From positions 2,232,001 to 2,296,000 of the forward strand of contig NZ_LR130759.1 in NCBI RefSeq assembly GCF_900292015.1: a DNA stretch of 64,000 nt, given 5' to 3'. The number at the start of each line of letters is the position of its first letter. Positions within the stretch are counted from its first letter, which is position 1. A model generated the notes under the pieces. The model saw nothing but the letters and a program-made list of their open reading frames with translations, was not told the DNA's origin and made no database searches. Below, piece after piece: positions 9,454 to 17,978 of the stretch. The position numbers and the translations under genes are program-made. Source of the stretch: Mycobacterium basiliense (GTDB lineage: Bacteria; Actinomycetota; Actinomycetes; Mycobacteriales; Mycobacteriaceae).

Positions 9454-10070
9454 TTCTCGTCCCCCTTGGCGCCGGCGCCGGCTCGTGCCAGCGCCGTGTC
9501 GATGGCCGCGCGGGCCCGGTCGCAGGCGTCGTCGTCGTCCAACAGCAGGCGGGACCAGTTGGCCTCCATCGCAAATGCGTGCAACTCGAATGCCAGCTGG
9601 CGTGCTTCGACGTGCGCGCCCAACTGCCCGAGGCGTTGCGCCGCTTCGATTTCGGCCGTCATTGCGGCGATTCCTGCGTGGCCGGCCTCGGCGATGAGGT
9701 CACGCACCGGCCCGGGCCGCGAGTCGACATCGGCGGACGCGGCGACAAAGAAGCAGCCACCGGTGAACACATCGCGCTCGAGGTAGCCGACCCATGCTCG
9801 CATCAGGGCCCGCAGCCGGCCCAGCCCGGCCTCGGCTGCCAGTGCAGGGTTGAGGACCTCCCGTTCGAACACGCCCATGGCGGCGTCGACGGTGGCCAAT
9901 TGCAGCTGTTCTTTGGCGCCGAAGTGGCGAAACAGGCCCGATTTGCTCATCCCGAGTTCGGTGGCCAGCTCGCCGATAGACAGCCCGGCCAATCCCTTGA
10001 CCGATGCCACATTCATCGCGGTGTGGAGAATCTGTTCGCGGGTCTTGCGGCCAACTTCCGCACTAGGCAT
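9450..10070 (-). CDS. TetR/AcrR-family transcriptional repressor
   Basis: A 206-aa regulator. The N-terminal HTH is clear: TREQILHTAMNVASVKGLAG, LSIGELATELGMSKSGLFRH and FGAKEQLQ, followed by a helical ligand domain with a C-terminal region of the TetR_C type. It is the middle gene of a three-gene operon, overlapping the LLM gene by 8 bp upstream and the AhpD-like gene by 4 bp downstream. The palindrome at 10935-10960, immediately before the operon, is the likely operator, which would make this an autorepressor. The ligand is unknown. Confidence 0.88.
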   Translation of the reverse strand: MPSAEVGRKTREQILHTAMNVASVKGLAGLSIGELATELGMSKSGLFRHFGAKEQLQLATVDAAMGVFEREVLNPALAAEAGLGRLRALMRAWVGYLERDVFTGGCFFVAASADVDSRPGPVRDLIAEAGHAGIAAMTAEIEAAQRLGQLGAHVEARQLAFELHAFAMEANWSRLLLDDDDACDRARAAIDTALARAGAGAKGDEK

Positions 10071-10920
10071 GGCTTTTCGCTTCCGCCCCGAATTCCTCGA
10101 GCAACGGTGCCAAGCTGTCCATCGCCGATTGCACCTCGTCGTGACCTGCGGAGGGGAGTGTTAGCGCGACTTCGTCGACACCGGCCACCCGATACTTCTC
10201 CAGCGTCGCCGGGTCGCCTGCCGATGAGTACACGCACACCTGCGCGCTGGCCGGGTCGCGTCCGGCCCGCGCGAATGCGGAGCGCAACATGGTAAGCGCC
10301 CCAATGGTTTCTCCGTATCCTTCGATCGGTTGCCACCCGTCACCGTGACGGGCAATCACATCAAAGGCCCGCGCGCCGGACCGGCAACCGAACAGCACGC
10401 TCGGGCCGATCGGGGGTTTAGGCCAGGCCCATGAGGGTGGTACCGAGGCGTGCGGCCCTCGATAGGGTGTCGGTTCGGCGGCCCACAGCGCACGCATGGC
10501 CCCAAGTTTGTCCACCGTGACTGCGATCCGGTCGGCGAACGGCACGCCATGGTCGGCCAGCTCTTCAACATTCCACCCGAACCCGATTCCTAGCACGAAC
10601 CGGGAGTTCGACACGGTGCACAGGGATGCGATCTGTTTGGCCAGCAGGATGGGATCGTGCACAGCAACCAGACAGGCCCCGGTGCCTACCCGCAATCGGG
10701 TGGTTACCGCAGCGGCCGCGGTGAGCGCGACGAAGGGGTCGAAGCAGCGGCGGTACCAGTCGGGCAGCTCACCGCCCGGCCACGGCGTGGCTCGACTGAT
10801 CGGCACGTGCGTCTTCTCGGGTACGTATAGGCCGTCGAACCCACGCTCCTCGGCCCACCCCGCGACCACCTGCGGGGGTGGAGTCAGATCGGTCACGAAC
10901 TGCATTACGGAAACACGCAC
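10063..10920 (-). CDS. LLM-class (luciferase-like, probably F420-dependent) oxidoreductase
   Basis: A 285-aa TIM-barrel flavin or F420 enzyme. Typical features are the N-terminal AEERGFDGLYVPEKTH, the segment TTRLRVGTGACLVAVHDPILLAKQIASL, the loop FVLGIGFGWNVEELADHG and the C-terminal HGDGWQPI. Mycobacterial members of this family often use F420, but the cofactor cannot be decided from sequence alone. The start is GTG 10920, with AGGGAGG at 10928-10934 (minus strand) 7 nt upstream. It is the first gene of the operon with TetR and AhpD-like genes, so its substrate, or a product of it, may be the inducer. Confidence 0.85.
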   Translation of the reverse strand: MRVSVMQFVTDLTPPPQVVAGWAEERGFDGLYVPEKTHVPISRATPWPGGELPDWYRRCFDPFVALTAAAAVTTRLRVGTGACLVAVHDPILLAKQIASLCTVSNSRFVLGIGFGWNVEELADHGVPFADRIAVTVDKLGAMRALWAAEPTPYRGPHASVPPSWAWPKPPIGPSVLFGCRSGARAFDVIARHGDGWQPIEGYGETIGALTMLRSAFARAGRDPASAQVCVYSSAGDPATLEKYRVAGVDEVALTLPSAGHDEVQSAMDSLAPLLEEFGAEAKSHA

Positions 10921-10934
10921 GACGACGCCTCCCT

Positions 10935-10960
10935 GTTAGGAACGAACGTTCGTTCTTAAC
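10935..10960. promoter_or_regulatory. 26-bp TetR-type operator palindrome
   Basis: Left half GTTAGGAACGAAC and right half GTTCGTTCTTAAC are inverted repeats with a single mismatched pair. The inner 16 bp, GAACGAACGTTCGTTC at 10940-10955, is a perfect palindrome of the AACGAACGTTCGTT class typical of TetR regulators. It abuts the ribosome site of the LLM gene, and a TAnnnT -10-like TAGCGT (minus strand, 10961-10966) lies just upstream of it, so a bound repressor would cover the likely transcription start. Confidence 0.8.
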
Positions 10961-11012
10961 GCTAGAATCGGCCGATGTGCGCTGTCAACGCCCGGTCATC
11001 CGGGTGCGCGAT

Positions 11013-11552
11013 TCAGCGCAGGATCTTCGCGTAGAGCAGGCTGTCATCCGGTTCGGGCGCCACGTTCGGGTAAACAGCATTCCGAGCCAGGCGGCCCTCC
11101 AATACGAACCCTGCCCGCTGCAGTAGCAGCGCCGACCTGCCGTTGTCGACATGGCAGGTGGCCCACACCCGATAAATCGCGGGGTCGGCGGCGAGCTGGT
11201 CCAGCAGCAGGTTGAGTGCTTCGGACATCAGACCCATGCCCCACCATCGCCGAGCGAGGCAGTAGCCAACCTCCGCGGAGTGACGCGCGAACCTGCGGCA
11301 GCTGAGGAGTCCAACGATGTCATTGCTGCCGCGCAGGGTGACCACCCAGGTTCGCTCGCGGTCGGCCTCGATCAGCTGGTGCAGAATCACCCGGCGCGTT
11401 TCTGCCGCATCGGGATGGACGGTCCACAGCAAGAATCGGGTGACTTCGGGATCACCGGCGATCCGTTCGAACAATGCGTCTGCGTCGTCGAGCACCGGTG
11501 GGCGTAGCAATAGCCGCGGGCCGGAAAGGTGTGGGGAAGGGAACCGCGTCAT
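11013..11552 (-). CDS. GNAT-family N-acetyltransferase (RimJ/RimL-like)
   Basis: A 179-aa acetyl-CoA-dependent transferase with the opening SGPRLLLRPPVLDDADALFERI, core strand EVGYCLARRWWGMGLMSEAL (the R-x-x-G-x-G/A acetyl-CoA loop) and C-terminal HVDNGRSALLLQRAGFVLEG. This pattern is that of RimJ/RimL ribosomal-protein or small-molecule acetylases; the substrate cannot be inferred. ATG 11552 lies 15 bp after the end of the beta-lactamase-fold gene on the same strand, so the two could be cotranscribed. It is followed by the operator region of the next operon. Confidence 0.82.
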   Translation of the reverse strand: MTRFPSPHLSGPRLLLRPPVLDDADALFERIAGDPEVTRFLLWTVHPDAAETRRVILHQLIEADRERTWVVTLRGSNDIVGLLSCRRFARHSAEVGYCLARRWWGMGLMSEALNLLLDQLAADPAIYRVWATCHVDNGRSALLLQRAGFVLEGRLARNAVYPNVAPEPDDSLLYAKILR

Positions 11553-11567
11553 GGTGCCGGCTCACCG

Positions 11568-12773
11568 CTACAGTCCGAGTGCACGGTAGGTGTGGCGGAC
11601 GAACCTCGGTTGTGCGGTCCGAAGCTTCGCCAGACCCGGGTTACCGGCGACGGCGTCCGCCGCGTTCACCGACAAGTCCGGGCAGTGTTGGATCAGGTAC
11701 AACAGGACCAGGTTGGCGGCGGGGTCGGCCTGCCACCACGTGCCATACGCGCCGGGCCAACTGAACGTGCCCAGGCCACCCGGCCCGAACAGCGGAGCGG
11801 ACTTGGCAGGGTCGGTCACCACCGACAGGTTGAGCCCGAACCCGCGGCCCACCCAGAACGGTGCTCCCAGGAAGTTGTGGCGCTTGTGCTCGTCGCTCAG
11901 CCTGTCGGTGCGCATCAGGCGTGCTGACTCCGCCGACAAGACCCGAACCCCGTCGATCATTCCGCCGCCCAGCAACATCCGGATAAGCCGCAGGTAATCA
12001 TCGGCGGTCGAATACAGGCCGCCACCGGCGTTACAGAACTTCGGCGGCATCACCCGAGGCGGACCCATGACGTCATGCCGTAACCGGTTCTGCTCGTCGA
12101 GCCGATACATCGTCGCCACGCGCCCTCGTGCTTCGGTCGACACGAAGAATCCCGTGTCGACCATGCCCGCCGGACCCAGCACTCGTTCCTCAAGCACTTG
12201 GTGACACGGCTTGTCATCGATGCGGGACACGATGACCCCGAGCACGTCGATGGCATGGCTGTAGGTCACCCGCTCGCCGGGCTGGTGCACCAGGGGTAGC
12301 GCGGCGAGTTCGGCCAACCAGGCGTCCGAACCCTGGCCGAATGGCAGCCGCATGTATGCCCGGGAGATGGGCCCGGAGACCGAAAAGCTGTACGCCAGCC
12401 CACTGGTATGGGTGAGCAGATCCTCCACCAGGATCGGTCGCCGGGCGCGATGGACCTGGTCCACGGGGCCGTGCGGATCGTCTAGCACCGTCAGGTTGGC
12501 GAGTTCGGGTGCCCAGCGGGTGACCGGGTCGCGCAACGTCAGCTTGCCCTCGTCGACCAGGCTCATCGCCGCGGCCACCGTGACTGGCTTGGTCATCGAC
12601 GCGATGCGAAACAGCGTGTCTCGTCGCATCGGCAACCCGGCGTCGACGTCTTGGTAGCCGACTTCGTTGACCTGCAACACTTCTCCGTTGTGCCAAACGA
12701 CCGTCACGGCACCGGAAAGCAAGCCGGCATCGCAGACCTCACGAATTGCTGCCTGATTACCGCCGAGATTCAC
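11568..12773 (-). CDS. Serine beta-lactamase-fold hydrolase (class C/EstB-like, Rv1367c-like)
   Basis: A 401-aa member of the beta-lactamase/penicillin-binding-like esterase family. The catalytic SxxK is S59-M-T-K62 (RIASMTKPV) and the second motif is Y-S-H (VTYSHAIDVLG) in place of YxN. The third region around GTFSWPGAYGTWW resembles EstB-type esterases rather than true beta-lactamases, so hydrolysis of esters or peptides is more likely than drug resistance. No signal peptide is visible from the chosen GTG 12773 (VNLGGNQAAI), which matches the M. tuberculosis start. The open frame extends upstream to 12983, but that part looks non-coding. It diverges from lprF. Confidence 0.82.
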   Translation of the reverse strand: MNLGGNQAAIREVCDAGLLSGAVTVVWHNGEVLQVNEVGYQDVDAGLPMRRDTLFRIASMTKPVTVAAAMSLVDEGKLTLRDPVTRWAPELANLTVLDDPHGPVDQVHRARRPILVEDLLTHTSGLAYSFSVSGPISRAYMRLPFGQGSDAWLAELAALPLVHQPGERVTYSHAIDVLGVIVSRIDDKPCHQVLEERVLGPAGMVDTGFFVSTEARGRVATMYRLDEQNRLRHDVMGPPRVMPPKFCNAGGGLYSTADDYLRLIRMLLGGGMIDGVRVLSAESARLMRTDRLSDEHKRHNFLGAPFWVGRGFGLNLSVVTDPAKSAPLFGPGGLGTFSWPGAYGTWWQADPAANLVLLYLIQHCPDLSVNAADAVAGNPGLAKLRTAQPRFVRHTYRALGL

Positions 12774-13156
12774 CCGGTTTAGGTTAGCCGCATGGCGTCG
12801 CCGGGCACGGCAATCCGGCGACTGGCGACCAGCGGAGCCCGGTCCGCGAACGTGCACGTCATCCGCCGCCTTGGCGCCGCGCGCCCGATCGTTGCTTCTG
12901 GGAAAAGGTTTCCACGCCGGCTGACGCATGTTACTGTCGCGCTCTCCGGCAAATGTGATCTGGGGAACATGCTGTGAGGGCAACGGCGTAGCTTCAACGA
13001 CAGTGTCGTTGCTGGTGAACCAGGGTGCGGGGAGCAGTCACCCAGACCCGCAGCCATGGGCGGGGGTCCGACCGCTGGACGCCGTCCGTGCCGTACCAGG
13101 AGGGCGGTGACCGCTGCCCACTACAACCGGTTTGGACAACTCAGCAAAGGCTGGCC
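12774..13156. other. 383-bp divergent intergenic region upstream of lprF
   Basis: The region between the beta-lactamase-fold gene (minus) and lprF (plus). It contains a perfect 17-bp palindrome at 12995-13011, described separately. Open frames crossing it are shadow extensions of the two flanking genes; I see no independent gene. Promoters for both genes are expected here. Confidence 0.5.
12995..13011. promoter_or_regulatory. 17-bp perfect palindrome, candidate operator
   Basis: CAACGACA and TGTCGTTG form perfect 8-bp arms around one central G. It lies 222 bp before the beta-lactamase-fold start and 146 bp before lprF, in the shared promoter region. Symmetry and size fit a dimeric repressor site; no regulator gene is adjacent. 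Confidence 0.4.
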
Positions 13157-14029
13157 ATGAATGGCTTGAACTCGCAAGCACAAATCTCCCACCGCAGCGT
13201 CTCCCCGCGGCCCGCGACCAAGGTGTCCATAGCGATCCTGTTCGCGGCAGCACTTGTCGGGACCGTCGTTGCGGGATGCGGACAAAAATCGACCACCGCG
13301 ACTTCTCAGACTCCCGGTGCATCTGGGACCTCTGCCACGACCGCGCCATCGGGGACATCGGGCTCCCCGGCACCGCAAGCCCAACAGATCCTGCAAGACA
13401 GCTCCAAGGCGACCAAAGGCCTACATTCCGTTCACGTGGCGGTGAACGTCACCGATCTTCCCACTTTGCCTTTCGAGAGCGTCAACGCTGATGTGACCAA
13501 TCAGCCGCAGGGCAATGGTCAGGCGGTGGGCAATGCGAAGGTTCGAATGAAGCCAGACACTCCGGCAGTCGCTACCGAATTCCTGGTCACCAACAAGACC
13601 ATGTACACCAAGCAGGACGGCACCTACACGTCGGTTGGCCCGGCGGAGAGAATTTATGACCCGGGCATCATCCTGGACAAAGACCGCGGCTTGGGCGCTG
13701 TCATCGCGCAGGTGCAGAACCCGAAGATGGAGGGAAACGAAACGGTCGACGGCATAGCCACGATCAAGCTGTCTGGCACCATCGACGCCGCGGTGATCGA
13801 TCCGATCGTGCCGCAACTGGGCAAAGGCGGGGGCACCCTGCCGGTCACTTTGTGGATCGTTGACACCAGTGTGCAGACCCCGGCGAGTTCAACCGCCCAA
13901 TCGCCTGCGCCAGCACCCAGCGCTGCGGCGAACCTGGTTCGGATGGTTGTCAACAAAGACCAAGGCAACGTGGACATAACGCTGTCCAATTGGGGGGCGC
14001 CGGTCACCATCCCCAACCCGACCGGGTAG
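13157..14029 (+). CDS. lprF: Lipoprotein LprF (LppX_LprAFG family)
   Basis: A 290-aa secreted lipoprotein. A basic N-region and hydrophobic segment (VSIAILFAAALVGTVVAG) lead to the lipobox cysteine in VVAGCGQK. A Ser/Thr/Pro/Ala linker follows, longer than in M. tuberculosis, then the conserved beta-sandwich (ILQDSSKATKGLHSVHVAVN, FLVTNKTMYTK, ERIYDPGIILDKDRGLGAV, NVDITLSNWGAPVTIPNP). The LprG/LppX family carries lipids across the periplasm; LprF has been linked to glycolipid handling in M. tuberculosis. ATG 13157 (MNGLNSQAQ) agrees with the M. tuberculosis start. A second Ala/Pro insertion (SSTAQSPAPAPSAA) near the C-terminus is unusual. lprG is a family member in the same window. Confidence 0.9.
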   Translation: MNGLNSQAQISHRSVSPRPATKVSIAILFAAALVGTVVAGCGQKSTTATSQTPGASGTSATTAPSGTSGSPAPQAQQILQDSSKATKGLHSVHVAVNVTDLPTLPFESVNADVTNQPQGNGQAVGNAKVRMKPDTPAVATEFLVTNKTMYTKQDGTYTSVGPAERIYDPGIILDKDRGLGAVIAQVQNPKMEGNETVDGIATIKLSGTIDAAVIDPIVPQLGKGGGTLPVTLWIVDTSVQTPASSTAQSPAPAPSAAANLVRMVVNKDQGNVDITLSNWGAPVTIPNPTG

Positions 14030-14074
14030 CAGCCGCGAGGTGAACTTCGGATTGGGAACCAGCCCGCGGCTGCT
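14028..14074 (+). terminator. Possible lprF terminator (inverted repeat)
   Basis: Ten-base perfect arms AGCAGCCGCG (14028-14037) and CGCGGCTGCT (14065-14074) begin at the lprF stop codon. The loop is long (27 nt) and no U-tract follows, so termination activity is uncertain. Confidence 0.3.
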
Positions 14075-14301
14075 GCGGCGTGGCATGGACGCTCGATAGT
14101 CTCCGGGTTGGTTCTCGTCCGCTGTTTTTCCTGCGCGCAACGGATCTGGTGCAGCGTCATGGCGGACACCGCAATTCGGCGATCCGGAATTCCCTGGAAT
14201 TCCTTTGAGAATCCTCCAAGACCGTCCCTCCACCATTGGGTCACTTCGCCGGAAACGACGGCTAGCAACCGATCTCATTGACCAGACCTGGAGGAATACG
14301 A

Positions 14302-15771
14302 ATGACGAACGACCTCCCAGAAGTTCGCGAGCGTGGCCCAGGTCCACGCCCTGCTCCTCCTCCGGGTGGGCCGCCGATGTCAGACGTATGGGTCTACAAG
14401 GGACGGGCCTACGACCTTAGTGACTGGATATCCAAGCATCCCGGTGGTGCCTTCTTCATCGGTCGAACCAAGAACCGCGATATCACCGCCGTCATCGCGG
14501 CCTACCACCGCGATCCAGCCAAGGTCGAGCGGATCCTGCAGCGGCGGTACGCGTTGGGACGCGACGCAACTCCGAAGGACATCCATCCAAAGCACAACGC
14601 CCCAGCGTTTCTGTTCAAAGAGGATTTCAACAGCTGGCGCGATATCCCGCAGTACCGCTTTGATGACAAGAACGATTTGATGCACCGCGTCAAAGCGCGT
14701 CTGAGTGAGCCCGCGCTAGCCGCCCGCATCAAGCGGATGGATACGCTCTTCAACGTTATTGTCGCGACATTGGCTGTCGCATACCTTGCGGTGCAAGGGT
14801 TACGGCTGAGCGACCCTCGATGGATGCCGCTGCCGGCCTTTGTCATTGCGATGGTGGTGCTGCGCAGCTCGCTTGCCGGATTTGGCCACTACGCACTGCA
14901 TCGCGCCCAGCGGGGCATCAACAGGGTCCTGGGAAACAGCTTCGACATGAACTACGTGGCGCTGTCCCTGGTCACCGCGGACGGACACACGCTGCTGCAT
15001 CACCCGTACACGCAAAGCGATGTCGACATCAAGAAGAACGTGTTCACTATGATGATGCAACTGCCGCGGTTGTATCGCGTTCCCCTGCATACGATTCACA
15101 AGTTTGGTCACATGTTCAGTGGCATGGCTATCCGGATTGCCGACGTCTGCCGTGTCACGCGCAAGGCGGGCGTCGAGCAGGCCTACGGCAGTTGGCGCGT
15201 CGCGCTGCCGCACTTTCTCGGTTCCTCCGGCGTGCGTTTGCTCCTGGTAACCGAGCTGCTGGTCTTTGTTCTGGCCGGGGATTTCTGGGCGTGGGCACTG
15301 CAATTTGTCGCGACGCTGTGGGTCAGCACCTTCCTGGTGGTAGCCAGCCACGAGTTCGAGGATGACCGTGAAGACGAGGTGGTCGAGGGTAACGACTGGG
15401 GTGTAGATCAAGTCGTGCACGCCAACGACTTGAAAGTGATTGGAAATCGCTACGTCGACTGCTTCTTGTCGGCCGGTCTGAGTTCGCACCGCGTCCACCA
15501 CGTATTGCCGTTCCAGCGCAGCGGGTTCGCCAACATCGTCACCGAGGACGTACTACGCGAGGAGTCAGCAAAATTCGGTGTCGAGTGGCTTCCCGCCAGG
15601 AGCTTTGTCACCGACCGGCTGCCCAAGCTGTGCCGCACGTATCTGCTGGCGCCGTCGCGTCTTGCCCGGGAAAAGAACTGGGACTTGCTGCGCGAACACT
15701 GCTCGCCGGCAGCGTGGAAAGCCAGCGTCGGCTATGTGGTGGCCGGCTTCGTCGGAATCGGGTCGGTATGA
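14302..15771 (+). CDS. Cytochrome b5-fatty acid desaturase/hydroxylase fusion membrane protein (Rv1371-like)
   Basis: A 489-aa membrane enzyme, exactly the length I recall for Rv1371. After a Pro-rich head, a cytochrome-b5-like domain (about residues 30-100) shows the heme motif HPGGAFF, so electron delivery is built in. The desaturase domain has membrane pairs and three His boxes: HYALHR, HTLLHH and SHRVHH. Family members insert double bonds or hydroxyls into fatty acyl chains. ATG 14302 is set by GGAGG at 14290-14294. Its stop overlaps the PKS start (ATGA), so it likely makes or modifies the acyl starter of that PKS; this pathway link is inference. Confidence 0.88.
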   Translation: MTNDLPEVRERGPGPRPAPPPGGPPMSDVWVYKGRAYDLSDWISKHPGGAFFIGRTKNRDITAVIAAYHRDPAKVERILQRRYALGRDATPKDIHPKHNAPAFLFKEDFNSWRDIPQYRFDDKNDLMHRVKARLSEPALAARIKRMDTLFNVIVATLAVAYLAVQGLRLSDPRWMPLPAFVIAMVVLRSSLAGFGHYALHRAQRGINRVLGNSFDMNYVALSLVTADGHTLLHHPYTQSDVDIKKNVFTMMMQLPRLYRVPLHTIHKFGHMFSGMAIRIADVCRVTRKAGVEQAYGSWRVALPHFLGSSGVRLLLVTELLVFVLAGDFWAWALQFVATLWVSTFLVVASHEFEDDREDEVVEGNDWGVDQVVHANDLKVIGNRYVDCFLSAGLSSHRVHHVLPFQRSGFANIVTEDVLREESAKFGVEWLPARSFVTDRLPKLCRTYLLAPSRLAREKNWDLLREHCSPAAWKASVGYVVAGFVGIGSV

Positions 15772-16949
15772 GCGCCGCGGCCGAGGGCGGCGCAGTGCGC
15801 CGCACCGACTACCAGCCACAGTATGATCTCGCCCAGCTGCCGCCGGCCCCACCGACCACGGTCGGCGTTATCGAAGGCATGGCGACCGGCGCGCCGCAAC
15901 GGGTGGTCAGTCAATCCGATGCGGCCGCGTGTGTAGCCCAGTTGTTCGCTGATCCACACCAGCGCGAACGGATTCCACGGGTTTACCAGAAGACACGGAT
16001 AGATACCCGCAGGATGGCTGTGGACCCGCTCGACGCCGAGTTCGAGGCGTTCCGACGTGAATCGGCAACCGTCCGCGACCGGATGAACCTGTTTTTTCAG
16101 CACGCCGTACCGCTCGCCGTCGAAGTGTCCGGGCGGGCGCTCGCGACTCTTCCCTACGGGCCGGAGGAGATCGGGATGCTGGTGTTCGTCACCAGCACCG
16201 GGTTCATCGCTCCGGGCGTCGACGTCGCGATCGTCAAAAAGCTTGGACTGTCTCGCTCGATATCGCGCGTCGTAGTCAACTTCATGGGGTGTGCGGCCGC
16301 AATGAACGCCATCCGCACCGCGACGAACTACGTTCGTGCCCACCCGAGCATGAAGGCGCTGGTGGTGTGTATCGAATTGTCATCGGTGAACGCCGTTTTC
16401 GCTGACGACATCAATGATGTGGTGATACACAGTCTGTTTGGTGACGGGTGCGCGGCAATGGTAATCGGGGCCAGCCAGGTTCGGCAGCCACTTCCCGCAG
16501 GCAGCGTGGTGATCCGCAGCAGTTTTTCCGAGCTGCTTGACGGTGCCGAAGACGGCATCGTGCTCGGTGTCAACCACGACGGCATCACCTGCGAGCTGTC
16601 GGAAAATCTTCCGGACTATATCTACCGTGGAGTCCGTCCGGTAGTCGCAGAGATGTTGCGGGACAACGGATTGTGCAAACCTGATGTCGATCTGTGGGCG
16701 ATCCATCCGGGCGGGCCCAGAATCATCGAGCAGTCGGCGCGGTCGCTGGGGATTCCCGCAGAGCTGGCCGCTCAGAGCTGGGATGTACTCGCTAGATTCG
16801 GCAACATGCTCAGCGTATCGCTGATCTTCGTGCTGGAAATGATGGTGCGGGAGGCGGAGTCGGATAAACCCATTTCGACAGGTGTGGCTTTCGCGTTCGC
16901 TCCGGGCGTCACCATTGAAGGCATGTTGTTCGACATTGTCCGGCGGTGA
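15768..16949 (+). CDS. pks18: Type III polyketide synthase, alkyl-alpha-pyrone synthase Pks18
   Basis: A 393-aa chalcone-synthase-fold enzyme that extends long-chain acyl-CoA starters with malonyl-CoA to alkyl pyrones. The catalytic triad sits at the PKS18 positions: C175 (FMGCAAAMNA), H313 (WAIHPGG) and N346 (FGNMLSVS). Start ATG 15768 overlaps the desaturase stop by 4 bp; the longer frame back to 15585 lies inside the desaturase gene. The two sulfotransferase genes follow, so the order is desaturase, PKS, sulfotransferases. Mycobacterial PKS18 accepts C12-C20 starters through a tunnel; the same is inferred here. Confidence 0.93.
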   Translation: MSAAAEGGAVRRTDYQPQYDLAQLPPAPPTTVGVIEGMATGAPQRVVSQSDAAACVAQLFADPHQRERIPRVYQKTRIDTRRMAVDPLDAEFEAFRRESATVRDRMNLFFQHAVPLAVEVSGRALATLPYGPEEIGMLVFVTSTGFIAPGVDVAIVKKLGLSRSISRVVVNFMGCAAAMNAIRTATNYVRAHPSMKALVVCIELSSVNAVFADDINDVVIHSLFGDGCAAMVIGASQVRQPLPAGSVVIRSSFSELLDGAEDGIVLGVNHDGITCELSENLPDYIYRGVRPVVAEMLRDNGLCKPDVDLWAIHPGGPRIIEQSARSLGIPAELAAQSWDVLARFGNMLSVSLIFVLEMMVREAESDKPISTGVAFAFAPGVTIEGMLFDIVRR

Positions 16950-16993
16950 GCAGCAAACCCCCAATGGGCCAACGCTATTGAACAGGAGAAGTC

Positions 16994-17968
16994 GTGGCTG
17001 TGATTTCCGGCAAGGAGGGCGTCTACCGCTCGGTCCCCCGCGTTGCATACCGCTCCTGGATGAGCGACAACCTGCGATGGGACGCGCTGGAGCTGCGCGA
17101 TGGTGACATCATCATCTCCGCGCCTCCGAAGTGCGGCACCACCTGGACGCAGCGGCTGGTGTCCCTGCTGATCTTCGATGGGCCCGCCTTGCCGGGGCCG
17201 ATGCAGATGATGTCCCCATGGCTGGACCTGACCGCCCAGCCGATCCAGGAAGTAGCCGCCGCTCTTGCCGCGCAGCAGCACCGGCGGTTCATCAAGACCC
17301 ATACGCCGCTGGACGGCCTGGAGCTCGATGATCGCGTCAGCTATATCGCGGTGGGCCGTGATCCGCGCGATGCCGCGGTCTCGATGCTGATGGACCAGGA
17401 CCGGATGCGGGCGCTGCACGAGGCGGCCGGGCCGGCCGGCCAGCGATTCGCCCCGCCTGGGCTCGATTTCGATGGCGACTTCACCCCGCTCGACGTGCTG
17501 CGCCGCTGGATGGACGGACCCGTCACGCCCACCGAGGGGATAGCGTCGCTAGCGACCATCCTGCACCACTTCGGTACCGCATGGGACCGTCGCCACCTGT
17601 GCAACGTGGCCATGTTTCACTACACCGACTATCGGGTCGACCTCGTCGGGGAGCTCGTCCGCCTGGCGGCTGTCCTAGGTAGGGACCTAGATCGTGACCG
17701 CGCCGCCGAGCTGGCGGTGCACGCCAGTCTCGACGCCATGCGAGCCCGCGCCCCCGAGCTCGCCCCGAGGGCTACCGCCGGCATCCGACCGAAGGCCGAA
17801 CCGCACCACAACGACCCGTTTTTCCGGTCCGGTGGCAGCGGCCAGTGGTGGGAGATATTCACTGAGGCCGAGCACGAACGCTATCCCAACCGTGCGGCCG
17901 AGCTCGCCGGGCCGGAGCTGCTCGCCTGGGCGCACGAGGGACGGAGGGGCTATGACCCCGCCGGGTAG
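16994..17968 (+). CDS. PAPS-dependent sulfotransferase, first tandem copy
   Basis: A 324-aa cytosolic-type sulfotransferase. The 5'-phosphosulfate loop reads [14 protein letters not shown], with Cys where the classic PKSGTTW has Ser. The 3'-phosphate motif is [14 protein letters not shown], and the candidate catalytic His is in [13 protein letters not shown] 16994 follows AGGAG at 16984-16988. It resembles the M. tuberculosis glycolipid sulfotransferase Rv1373, but the second copy here looks closer to that protein. The two copies are strongly similar in their first 120 residues and last 60, and differ in the middle, where substrate loops lie. It probably shares a transcript with pks18 (44-bp gap). 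Confidence 0.87.
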   Translation: MAVISGKEGVYRSVPRVAYRSWMSDNLRWDALELRDGDIIISAPPKCGTTWTQRLVSLLIFDGPALPGPMQMMSPWLDLTAQPIQEVAAALAAQQHRRFIKTHTPLDGLELDDRVSYIAVGRDPRDAAVSMLMDQDRMRALHEAAGPAGQRFAPPGLDFDGDFTPLDVLRRWMDGPVTPTEGIASLATILHHFGTAWDRRHLCNVAMFHYTDYRVDLVGELVRLAAVLGRDLDRDRAAELAVHASLDAMRARAPELAPRATAGIRPKAEPHHNDPFFRSGGSGQWWEIFTEAEHERYPNRAAELAGPELLAWAHEGRRGYDPAG

Positions 17969-17978
17969 GGATGGCCTG

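Noticed and set aside
12774..12983. N-terminal extension of the beta-lactamase-fold gene to 12983
   Set aside because: The extra 70 residues lack conserved sequence, and the known homologue starts at the VNLGGNQAAI position.
14030..14301. IS6110 or scar between lprF and the desaturase, as in the H37Rv reference
   Set aside because: No transposase fragment or terminal repeat is visible; the gap is 272 bp with only an inverted repeat.
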